Assembly: GCA_022798035.1 (NCBI GenBank)
Contig: JAAWLS010000056.1
Span: forward strand, 1-10,235
Reading direction: 5' to 3'
DNA length: 10,235 bases
DNA from: Lachnospiraceae bacterium
GTDB lineage: Bacteria; Bacillota; Clostridia; Lachnospirales; Lachnospiraceae
Part shown: positions 1-5,284 of the stretch, in pieces
Position numbering within the stretch: position 1 is the first letter of the stretch
Layout of the letters: every line of letters starts with the position of its first letter
Translations under genes and position numbers: made by a program
The notes under the pieces: generated by a model
Told to the model about the DNA's origin: nothing
The model's database searches: none
Seen by the model: only the letters and a program-made list of their open reading frames with translations

Positions 1-4
1 TTTA

Positions 5-23
5 TGGCAACACTTTGGCAACA
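5..23. repeat. Octamer direct repeat at 11-bp period
   Basis: TGGCAACA occurs at 5-12 and again at 16-23, so the copies are one helical turn apart. Similar tandem octamers can be protein-binding sites, and I recall comparable sequence at the 3' ends of Firmicutes tyrosine-recombinase genes. The window edge prevents judging either idea. The repeat itself is certain; any function is a guess. Confidence 0.4.
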
Positions 24-131
24 GAAAATCAGTAAGCCTAAATATAGTGCATAATTGAAGTATAAATTCGGCAATTAGATATAGAAAATTAAACAAAATA
101 GATTAAGAAATAAACTGAACTTGCCGAGGAA

Positions 132-159
132 TTGCTGTAGAATAACATTTTGGTACAAT
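132..159 (+). promoter_or_regulatory. Candidate sigma-A promoter for the purine genes
   Basis: TTGCTG (132-137) and TACAAT (154-159) are separated by 16 bp, which is close to the housekeeping consensus, and the surroundings are AT-rich. Transcription would begin near 166 and leave a leader of about 245 nt before the GTG start at 411. That is long enough to hold a regulatory RNA structure. It is the best promoter I can see upstream of the purine pair. Confidence 0.45.
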
Positions 160-284
160 ATTTACAGAGAGCTGGATGTTGTGCATAAATGGAATTTTGC
201 AGCAGTTCCTTTGTTTTTTACAGAAAATTTCTTACATTAAGGAATAAAGAAATGACAGAAACGGAGATTATCGCATTGCCGCAG

Positions 285-318
285 AAAAGAATTATGCTGC
301 CGAAGCGGTATTCTTTTT
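285..318 (+). terminator. Possible attenuator hairpin in the leader
   Basis: AAAAGAAT (286-293) can pair with ATTCTTTT (310-317). Inside this, TGCCG and CGGTA form a short stem around an AAG loop, with a bulge between the two stems. The 3' arm is itself T-rich, as in an intrinsic terminator. The outer stem is all A/T and therefore weak. It could be an attenuator in the long leader of the purine genes or simply chance A/T pairing. Confidence 0.25.
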
Positions 319-394
319 CAATTTGCTTGTCAGGGAAAATACTGCATGATAGAATAAGAGACGAGAACACAAAGTGGACAAAGGCGTCAAGTAT

Positions 395-401
395 AAGGAG
401 G
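395..401 (+). promoter_or_regulatory. Ribosome binding site that fixes the cyclohydrolase start
   Basis: AAGGAGG is a near-perfect anti-Shine-Dalgarno match. The ATG at 402 touches it and is too close to use. The GTG at 411 sits 9 nt downstream, the ideal distance, while the ATG at 417 is 15 nt away. This favours GTG 411, with ATG 417 as the alternative. Confidence 0.7.
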
Positions 402-410
402 ATGCGAAGA

Positions 411-1127
411 GTGAATATGTTATCGTTAGAAACAGAGTTAAAGGGCAATTCTTATCCAGGGAGAGGGATTGTGATTGGCAAGTCCCAGGATGGAACCTGT
501 GCAGTTACTGCTTATTTCATTATGGGAAGAAGTGAGAACAGCAGAAACCGTATTTTTGTGGAAGATGGGGAAGGAATTCGTACCCAGGCATTTGATGCTT
601 CTAAGGTAAGCGACCCAAGTCTTATTATTTATGCACCGGTGCGGGTGCTTGGAAACAAGACGATTGTGACAAACGGAGACCAGACAGACACCATCTATGA
701 GCGGATGGACAAACAGCAGACATTTGAACAATCGCTGCGCAGCAGAGAATTTGAACCGGATGCTCCGAATTATACCCCTCGTATCTCTGGAATCATGCAT
801 GTGGAAAATGGAAGCTATAATTATGCCATGTCTATTTTGAAGAGCAATCATGGCGATGCTGCTTCCTGTAACCGCTATACCTTTGCTTATGAGAATCCTG
901 CCAATGGAGAAGGCCGTTTTATTCATACTTACATGGGAGACGGCAGTCCGCTGCCCAGCTTTGAGGGAGAGCCTAAACTAGTGGAAATTTCAGGGACGAT
1001 AGATGAATTTGCAGATAAGGTCTGGAGCAGCCTGAATGAGGACAATAAGGTATCGCTTTTTGTGAGATATATAGAAATTGCGACAGGAAAATACGAGACA
1101 AGAATTATCAATAAGAACGTGAGATAA
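411..1127 (+). CDS. purO: IMP cyclohydrolase, stand-alone PurO type
   Basis: Catalyses the last step of de novo purine synthesis, closing the ring of FAICAR to give IMP in the cytosol. The 238-residue product matches the PurO-type fold (IMP_cyclohyd family), not the N-terminal domain of bifunctional PurH. Visible family signatures are YPGRG (residues 15-19), the block AYFIMGRSENSRNR (34-47), TNGDQTD (87-93) and GEGRFIHTY (166-174). The start is taken as GTG 411, 9 nt after AAGGAGG; the family normally begins just a few residues before the YPGRG motif. The frame stays open upstream to 189, and an ATG at 252 has its own AAGGAA, so a longer form is possible but would lack family support. The formyltransferase gene follows after 12 bp, so the two are surely co-transcribed and supply consecutive reactions. 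The identification is firm; the exact start is less so. Confidence 0.92.
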   Translation: MNMLSLETELKGNSYPGRGIVIGKSQDGTCAVTAYFIMGRSENSRNRIFVEDGEGIRTQAFDASKVSDPSLIIYAPVRVLGNKTIVTNGDQTDTIYERMDKQQTFEQSLRSREFEPDAPNYTPRISGIMHVENGSYNYAMSILKSNHGDAASCNRYTFAYENPANGEGRFIHTYMGDGSPLPSFEGEPKLVEISGTIDEFADKVWSSLNEDNKVSLFVRYIEIATGKYETRIINKNVR

Positions 1128-1139
1128 GAGGAGAACATT

Positions 1140-2318
1140 ATGCAGGAATTAGAATTAAAATATGGATGCAACCCTAATCAGAAACCTTCCAGAATCTACA
1201 TGGAAGAGGGAGAACTTCCAATTAAAGTGCTGAACGGCAAACCAGGCTATATCAATTTTTTGGACGCTTTTAACGGCTGGCAGCTGGTAAAAGAACTGAA
1301 AAAGGCTGCCGGACTTCCGGCTGCGGCTTCCTTTAAACACGTTTCACCAGCCGGAGCAGCAGTGGGACTTCCATTAACAGAAGTGGAGAAGAAAATTTAC
1401 TGGGTGGACGACATGGATGTGGAGTTTACCCCTTTGGCCAACGCCTATGCAAAAGCCCGGGGTGCAGACCGTATGTCCTCTTTTGGAGATTTTATCGCCC
1501 TGTCAGACGTCTGTGACAAGGCAACGGCGATGATAATCAAGCGCGAGGTGTCCGACGGCGTTATTGCGCCGGGATATGAGCCGGAGGCGCTGGAGATTTT
1601 GAAGGCAAAGAAAAAGGGAAACTATAATGTGATTGAGATTGACCCGGAGTACGAACCAAATCCTCTGGAGCGGAAAGAAGTATTTGGAATTACTTTTGAG
1701 CAGGGAAGAAATGAGCTGAACATTGACAAAGATTTCTTTGGAAATGTGGTGACAGAGCAGAAAGAACTTCCGGAATCTGCCAAGATTGATTTGGCTATTT
1801 CCATGATTACCCTGAAATATACACAGTCAAATTCTGTATGTTATGCAAAAGACGGACAGGCAATCGGAATCGGAGCAGGACAGCAGTCCAGAATCCACTG
1901 TACCCGTCTGGCAGGGCAGAAAGCAGATAACTGGTTTTTAAGACAGGCTCCCGAAGTGCTGAATCTGCAGTTTGTGGATGGAATCGGAAGAGCTGACAGG
2001 GACAACGCCATTGATTTGTATATCGGTGAGGATTACATGGATGTTCTGGCAGACGGTGTCTGGGAAAAGACATTTAAGGTAAAACCAGAAGTATTTACCA
2101 GAGAGAAAAAGAGAAAATGGCTGGATAAGATGACAGGAGTGGCTCTTGGCTCCGACGCATTTTTCCCATTTGGAGATAATATCGAGCGGGCTCACAGAAG
2201 CGGGGTTACTTATGTGGCGGAGCCCGGCGGTTCCATTCGTGACGACCATGTCATCGAAACCTGCAATAAATACCATATGGTACTGTGTTTTACCGGAATC
2301 AGATTATTCCATCATTGA
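1140..2318 (+). CDS. purH: AICAR formyltransferase, stand-alone (PurH C-terminal type)
   Basis: Transfers a formyl group from 10-formyltetrahydrofolate to AICAR to make FAICAR, the penultimate step to IMP. The 392-residue protein corresponds to the transformylase domain of PurH without the cyclohydrolase domain. Landmarks are KYGCNPNQKP at residues 7-16 (substrate-binding start), the Lys-His pair in ASFKHVSPAG (K66, H67, the equivalents of the catalytic pair in PurH), KYTQSNSV at 226-233, GIGAGQQSR at 243-251, and the expected C-terminal end FTGIRLFHH. Both ends are intact, so the gene is complete. The ribosome binding site (AGAGGAG) lies in the 12-bp gap after the cyclohydrolase gene, indicating translational and transcriptional coupling. 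A stand-alone formyltransferase beside a PurO-type cyclohydrolase is the usual clostridial replacement for bifunctional PurH. No terminator separates it from the AraC fusion gene 17 bp downstream. Confidence 0.95.
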   Translation: MQELELKYGCNPNQKPSRIYMEEGELPIKVLNGKPGYINFLDAFNGWQLVKELKKAAGLPAAASFKHVSPAGAAVGLPLTEVEKKIYWVDDMDVEFTPLANAYAKARGADRMSSFGDFIALSDVCDKATAMIIKREVSDGVIAPGYEPEALEILKAKKKGNYNVIEIDPEYEPNPLERKEVFGITFEQGRNELNIDKDFFGNVVTEQKELPESAKIDLAISMITLKYTQSNSVCYAKDGQAIGIGAGQQSRIHCTRLAGQKADNWFLRQAPEVLNLQFVDGIGRADRDNAIDLYIGEDYMDVLADGVWEKTFKVKPEVFTREKKRKWLDKMTGVALGSDAFFPFGDNIERAHRSGVTYVAEPGGSIRDDHVIETCNKYHMVLCFTGIRLFHH

Positions 2319-2335
2319 TGGTCTGAAAAGGATAA

Positions 2336-3550
2336 ATGGAAAGAACGTATATTTTAAAATTATTGCACGCACAAGTGAATATCAATGGACATATCATAGG
2401 AGCAGCGGTGGGCTCTGGAATGACTGGGAAATGTGCAGTTATGGGCGGCGCCGATTTTCTGCTGGCTTTGAGTGCAGGAAAATATCGTATTATGGGGAGA
2501 AGTTCGTATGCCGGTTATTTTTGTTATGGCAATAGCAATGAAATTGTCATGGACATGGGGGTGCACGAGCTTCTTCCCATTATAAGGGATGTTCCGGTGC
2601 TGTTCGGCCTATTTTCCAGCGACCCGGGTATTTATCTCTATGAATATCTGAAAGAGATTAAAGACAATGGATTTTCCGGAATTGTGAATTATCCGACCCT
2701 GGCGTTGGTGGACGGAAAATTCCGGGAAGCCCTGGAGGAAGAGGGAAATTGTTTTGCCAGAGAAGTGGAAGCAATCAAGCTGGCTCATTATCTGGATATG
2801 TTTACAGTGGCTTTTGCCACAAACGAAACAGAGGCGCGGCAGATGTTAGAGGCCGGAGCAGACGTAATCTGCGTACATTTGGGATTGACAAAAGGCGGCT
2901 TTCTGGGAGCAAAAAAATATATTTCCATTGAGGAGGCCAGGAGAATGGCCGGCCGGATTTTTCAAGTCTGCAGGGAAGTCAATGAAAATGCCATACGTAT
3001 GATTTATGCAGGCCCCGTCAACACTCCCATCGACATGCAGTATATGTATAAAAAGACGGACTGCCAGGGATATATCGGAGGCTCCACCTTTGACAGAATT
3101 CCCACAGAGAGGGCAATTTTGAATACTGCCAGAGCCTTCAAAAGCGGCGGAAATTTTGAAAAAGATAATTTGATGAATAAAATTTACAAAGGCGGATGGA
3201 ATCCGAGAGATTACTCAGAATTTGTGAAGCAATATATTGAAGAATACTATATGGACGAAATTCAGCTGGAAAATCTGGCGCTGGTGGCTCATATTTCTCC
3301 TTCCTATCTCAGCTCGAGATTTAAAAAAGAAGTGGGCATAAGTTTTACAGAGTACTTAATCCGACACCGCATTGACAAGGCAAAAGAGCAGCTTCGCGCC
3401 AGCACAGACAGCTGCCGTCAGGTTGCAGAAAATGTGGGATATGTGGATTATGTGCAGTTTTCTAAAATTTTTAAAAAATATGAGGGAATGTCACCCACCG
3501 CTTACCGGGAAAAATTTACTTCAGCTGGAGAAAATTCTCATTTTTCATGA
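2336..3550 (+). CDS. PEP-hydrolase-like TIM barrel fused to AraC-type DNA-binding domain
   Basis: A predicted transcription regulator with an unusual sensor. Residues 1 to about 275 form a TIM barrel of the PEP_hydrolase / TIM-barrel signalling family (PF09370). It aligns without large gaps to the free-standing barrel encoded at 5285-6115: YGNSNEIV / [21 protein letters not shown] / [27 protein letters not shown] / [24 protein letters not shown] / [10 protein letters not shown]. Residues about 293-395 are an AraC/XylS double helix-turn-helix: the first around 309-334 (LENLALVAHISPSYLSSRFK), the second around 357-386 with the family signature VGYVDYVQFSKIFKKYEGMSP. No membrane segment or signal peptide is seen, so it acts in the cytoplasm. 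Sensor positions differ from the enzyme-like paralogue, for example CHGGP became YAGP, which suggests ligand binding without catalysis (inference). The start follows an in-frame TAA at 2333-2335 and has only a weak, close ribosome binding site (AAAAGG at 2326-2331). The gene follows the formyltransferase gene after 17 bp and probably controls the pair downstream. Confidence 0.88.
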   Translation: MERTYILKLLHAQVNINGHIIGAAVGSGMTGKCAVMGGADFLLALSAGKYRIMGRSSYAGYFCYGNSNEIVMDMGVHELLPIIRDVPVLFGLFSSDPGIYLYEYLKEIKDNGFSGIVNYPTLALVDGKFREALEEEGNCFAREVEAIKLAHYLDMFTVAFATNETEARQMLEAGADVICVHLGLTKGGFLGAKKYISIEEARRMAGRIFQVCREVNENAIRMIYAGPVNTPIDMQYMYKKTDCQGYIGGSTFDRIPTERAILNTARAFKSGGNFEKDNLMNKIYKGGWNPRDYSEFVKQYIEEYYMDEIQLENLALVAHISPSYLSSRFKKEVGISFTEYLIRHRIDKAKEQLRASTDSCRQVAENVGYVDYVQFSKIFKKYEGMSPTAYREKFTSAGENSHFS

Positions 3551-3559
3551 GACTAGAAG

Positions 3560-3656
3560 GCTGCTGCAAAATGTGATGGTTTTGCAAGATACGGTTACAG
3601 AAGTCATAACATCTGTACCTTATCCTGCGGAACCTGCTGTTTGTAGCAGCTTTTTT
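3560..3656 (+). terminator. Branched intrinsic terminator after the AraC fusion gene
   Basis: Just after the stop codon, GCTGTT (3636-3641) pairs with AGCAGC (3645-3650, one G-U) and is followed by six T, a simple intrinsic terminator. The same 3' arm can instead pair over 11 bp with GCTGCTGCAAA at 3560-3570 (one G-U pair). That longer stem encloses a bulged hairpin at 3593-3619 (8 bp). A third small stem, GCAAAA with TTTTGC (3566-3571 / 3580-3585), competes with the 5' arm. Termination of the upstream transcript is the simplest role. Confidence 0.6.
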
Positions 3657-3698
3657 ATCATATAGGAAATTCCTTCGGACTTCCTATATGATAAAAAA
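3651..3698. repeat. Perfect 18-bp inverted repeat, bidirectional terminator-like
   Basis: TTTTTTATCATATAGGAA (3651-3668) is perfectly matched by its reverse complement at 3681-3698, with a 12-nt loop containing CCTTCGG. One arm begins with T-rich sequence and the other ends with A-rich sequence. This gives a terminator-like signal for the opposite strand and shares its T-run with the preceding terminator. Its perfection suggests selection, or a recent insertion of a small dispersed repeat. Confidence 0.65.
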
Positions 3699-3710
3699 CA
3701 AATATGCACA

Positions 3711-3753
3711 CGCAAATGCAGAAGAAGTATGTCGCTGACGCGACGCATTTGCG
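3711..3753. repeat. Nested inverted repeats, GC-rich
   Basis: CGCAAATGC (3711-3719) pairs with GCATTTGCG (3745-3753). Immediately inside the 3' side is a second perfect hairpin, GTCGC-TGAC-GCGAC (3731-3744). The local GC is well above the surrounding AT-rich DNA. There is no T-run directly after it, so it is not itself a terminator. It looks like part of a composite hairpin element with its neighbours. Confidence 0.55.
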
Positions 3754-3757
3754 GCGC

Positions 3758-3785
3758 AGAATTTCGTTTTACGAAATTCTTTTTT
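3758..3785 (+). terminator. Rho-independent terminator
   Basis: AGAATTTCG (3758-3766) and CGAAATTCT (3772-3780) form a perfect 9-bp stem with a TTTTA loop, followed by five more T. CAGAATTT (3757-3764) can alternatively pair with AAATTCTG (3787-3794). It is the third terminator-like structure in a row after the AraC fusion gene. Read-through into the Tm-1-like gene should therefore be low, and that gene needs its own promoter. Confidence 0.65.
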
Positions 3786-3821
3786 AAATTCTGTGACGGG
3801 TGCTTTATATGTGTTAATCCA

Positions 3822-3875
3822 ATATAAACACAAGTAAAATTGATAATAGTACAAATATAATTATATAAACACAAG
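3822..3875. repeat. 13-bp direct repeat, candidate AraC-type operator
   Basis: ATATAAACACAAG occurs exactly at 3822-3834 and 3863-3875. The copies start 41 bp apart, about four helical turns, so they face the same side of the DNA. AraC-family regulators typically bind direct repeats, and an AraC-type protein is encoded just upstream. The second copy overlaps the candidate -10 element, so binding there could repress as well as activate. The repeat is certain; the operator role is inference. Confidence 0.45.
3840..3869 (+). promoter_or_regulatory. Candidate promoter for the Tm-1-like / TIM-barrel pair
   Basis: TTGATA (3840-3845) is followed at 16-18 bp by TATATA (3862-3867) or TATAAA (3864-3869). 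A perfect TATAAT also lies at 3856-3861 but lacks a -35 at the right distance. The AT-richness makes chance matches likely. A promoter is needed somewhere here because terminators lie upstream. Transcription from it would leave a leader of about 155 nt. Confidence 0.4.
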
Positions 3876-3931
3876 AAGAAAGAATATAAAGACATTTTAA
3901 AAGGAATCAAAAAGTAGTAGTATTTTCTCAA

Positions 3932-3952
3932 GTGATATTGGCCAATTGTCAC
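3932..3952. promoter_or_regulatory. Dyad symmetry, candidate operator
   Basis: The 10-bp perfect palindrome ATTGGCCAAT (3937-3946) is embedded in a larger imperfect dyad that begins GTGA (3932-3935) and ends TCAC (3949-3952). The outer half-sites resemble CRP/FNR-type arms (GTGA...TCAC), but their centre is offset by half a base from the inner palindrome. It lies between the candidate promoter and the gene start, where a roadblock repressor could bind. The binding protein is unknown. Confidence 0.35.
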
Positions 3953-4031
3953 AGCGTAGAAATCAAATACCCATGCAGGCAGAATCTCTTGGATGACTGC
4001 TCGGGAATATAGAATCAGAAAGGAGAGGTAT

Positions 4032-5249
4032 ATGAGGACAATAGCAGTAGCCGGAACTTTTGATACAAAAGGGCAGGAATTCCTTTATGTTAAGAAATTA
4101 GTGGAAGAATTGGGGCTGCAGCCCTATATGATTCATACAGGTGTGTTTGAGCCGGCTTTTGAACCAGAAGTTACGAATGCGGAAATTGCATCAGCGGCAG
4201 GATACGATATCAACGAGATAGTGGCAAAGAAAGACAGAGCTATGGCAACGGAAGCGCTCTCAAAAGGAATGCAGAATTTGATTCCAAAATTATACCAGCA
4301 GGGAAAATTTGACGGTATTATTTCTTTTGGAGGTTCTGGGGGAACCTCTCTGGTAACGCCGGCAATGCGGGAACTTCCCATTGGTGTTCCCAAAGTTATG
4401 GTATCTACCATGGCGTCAGGAAATGTGTCCCAGTATGTGGGAACAAGTGATATTATCATGATGCCGTCTATTGTAGACGTGGCAGGATTGAATAAGATTT
4501 CAAAAACAATATTTAAGAATGCTGTTCTGGCAATTGCCGGAATGGTGGAGATGGCAGGGAAACTAAAAGAAGATACAAAAGAGACGAAACCTTTGGTGGC
4601 AGCTACGATGTTTGGCGTGACAACACCTTGTGTGGACCAGGCAAAGGCATATCTGGAAGAGCGGGGCTATGAAGTTCTGGTATTCCATGCTACAGGAACC
4701 GGCGGAAAGACCATGGAGTCTTTGATTAACGAAGGATTTTTTGAAGGCGTCTTGGATTTGACTACAACGGAATGGTGTGATGAGATTGTAGGAGGCGTGC
4801 TGGCGGCAGGACCTTACAGATGTGAAGCAGCGGTTAAGAACAAAGTACCTCAGGTGGTTTCAGTAGGAGCCTGCGACATGGTTAATTTCGGACCTATTGA
4901 CACAGTACCGGAACAATTTGCAGAGCGCAATCTCTACAAACACAACCCAACGGTTACCTTGATGCGCACCACAGAAGCAGAGAATGCAGAGATTGGAAAG
5001 AGATTATCTGAAAAATGGAATCAGGCTGAGACAGACATGGTATTGCTGCTTCCCGCAAAGGGCGTTTCCATGATTGACGCAGCAGGACAGCCCTTTGACG
5101 GCCCAGCGGAACGGGACAGTCTCTTTGGAGCTCTGAAACAGGGAATTACCAACAAGAACGTGACAATATTAGAGCTTGACAATCATATCAATGACAAAGA
5201 ATTTGCAGAGACAGCAGCACAGAAATTGATTGATTTGATGAAAAAATAA
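4032..5249 (+). CDS. Tm-1-like ATP-binding protein (UPF0261 family)
   Basis: A 405-residue cytosolic protein of the UPF0261 / Tm-1-like ATP-binding family. This family matches the N-terminal half of the tomato antiviral protein Tm-1; the biochemical role of the bacterial members is not known to me. Family landmarks are GTFDTK near the N-terminus (residues 8-13), the glycine-rich loop SFGGSGGTSL (98-107), ATGTGGKTME (220-229), TTTEW (244-248), LMRTT (310-314) and LPAKGVSMID (340-349). The glycine loops are where nucleotide binding is expected. The start is ATG 4032, 6 nt after AAAGGAG (4019-4025); an upstream in-frame ATG at 3993 has no ribosome binding site and adds residues outside the family. 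The PEP-hydrolase-type barrel gene follows after 35 bp, so the two are one operon. In plants the same two domains are a single protein, implying that the bacterial products work together. Length is normal and nothing is broken. Confidence 0.93.
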   Translation: MRTIAVAGTFDTKGQEFLYVKKLVEELGLQPYMIHTGVFEPAFEPEVTNAEIASAAGYDINEIVAKKDRAMATEALSKGMQNLIPKLYQQGKFDGIISFGGSGGTSLVTPAMRELPIGVPKVMVSTMASGNVSQYVGTSDIIMMPSIVDVAGLNKISKTIFKNAVLAIAGMVEMAGKLKEDTKETKPLVAATMFGVTTPCVDQAKAYLEERGYEVLVFHATGTGGKTMESLINEGFFEGVLDLTTTEWCDEIVGGVLAAGPYRCEAAVKNKVPQVVSVGACDMVNFGPIDTVPEQFAERNLYKHNPTVTLMRTTEAENAEIGKRLSEKWNQAETDMVLLLPAKGVSMIDAAGQPFDGPAERDSLFGALKQGITNKNVTILELDNHINDKEFAETAAQKLIDLMKK

Positions 5250-5284
5250 GAAACCATAGTTTAGAAAAATCAGGAGGTTAAATT

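Larger units (their letters stand above)
1..410. other. Gene-free leader region upstream of the purine genes
   Basis: No convincing complete gene lies here. The first 54 bases are open in frame 1 up to a TAA at 52-54 and could be the tail of an upstream gene, but 17 codons are too few to identify it. An octamer (TGGCAACA) is directly repeated at 5-12 and 16-23. A sigma-A-like promoter is at 132-159, a possible attenuator hairpin at 285-318, and the ribosome binding site for the cyclohydrolase at 395-401. I looked for purine, ZTP (pfl) and PRPP-type riboswitch signatures, which would make sense before purine genes, and saw none I could defend. The stretch 189-410 is open in the same frame as the cyclohydrolase gene (see findings). 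Confidence 0.6.
3551..4031. other. 480-bp non-coding region rich in hairpins and candidate operators
   Basis: No gene is supported here. The first 245 bp are a chain of inverted repeats: a branched fold ending in a T-run (3560-3656), an 18-bp perfect inverted repeat (3651-3698), nested stems (3711-3753) and a terminator (3758-3785). The remaining part is very AT-rich. It carries a 13-bp direct repeat, a candidate promoter and a dyad, before the ribosome binding site at 4019-4025. An open minus-strand frame crosses 3620-3952, but its GTG start has no ribosome binding site and its sequence is made of the repeats and AT-rich DNA. Confidence 0.7.

Noticed and set aside
160..410. Purine, ZTP or PRPP riboswitch before the purine genes
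   Set aside because: I looked for the conserved core sequences of these classes and found none; only a weak A/T hairpin is visible.
438..926. 162-codon minus-strand open frame inside the cyclohydrolase gene
   Set aside because: Antisense shadow of a well-supported gene; no ribosome binding site and no recognisable domain.
2146..2535. 129-codon + strand frame bridging the formyltransferase and AraC fusion genes, suggesting a frameshifted fusion
   Set aside because: Both flanking genes have complete, family-typical ends (FTGIRLFHH at the formyltransferase C-terminus; a normal barrel N-terminus after 2336), so no frameshift is needed.
3620..3952. 110-codon minus-strand open frame in the intergenic region
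   Set aside because: It starts with GTG without a ribosome binding site, runs through perfect inverted repeats and AT-rich promoter-like DNA, and resembles no known family.
3993..4031. Upstream ATG 3993 as start of the Tm-1-like gene
   Set aside because: No ribosome binding site; the strong AAAGGAG at 4019-4025 serves ATG 4032, where the family-typical N-terminus begins.
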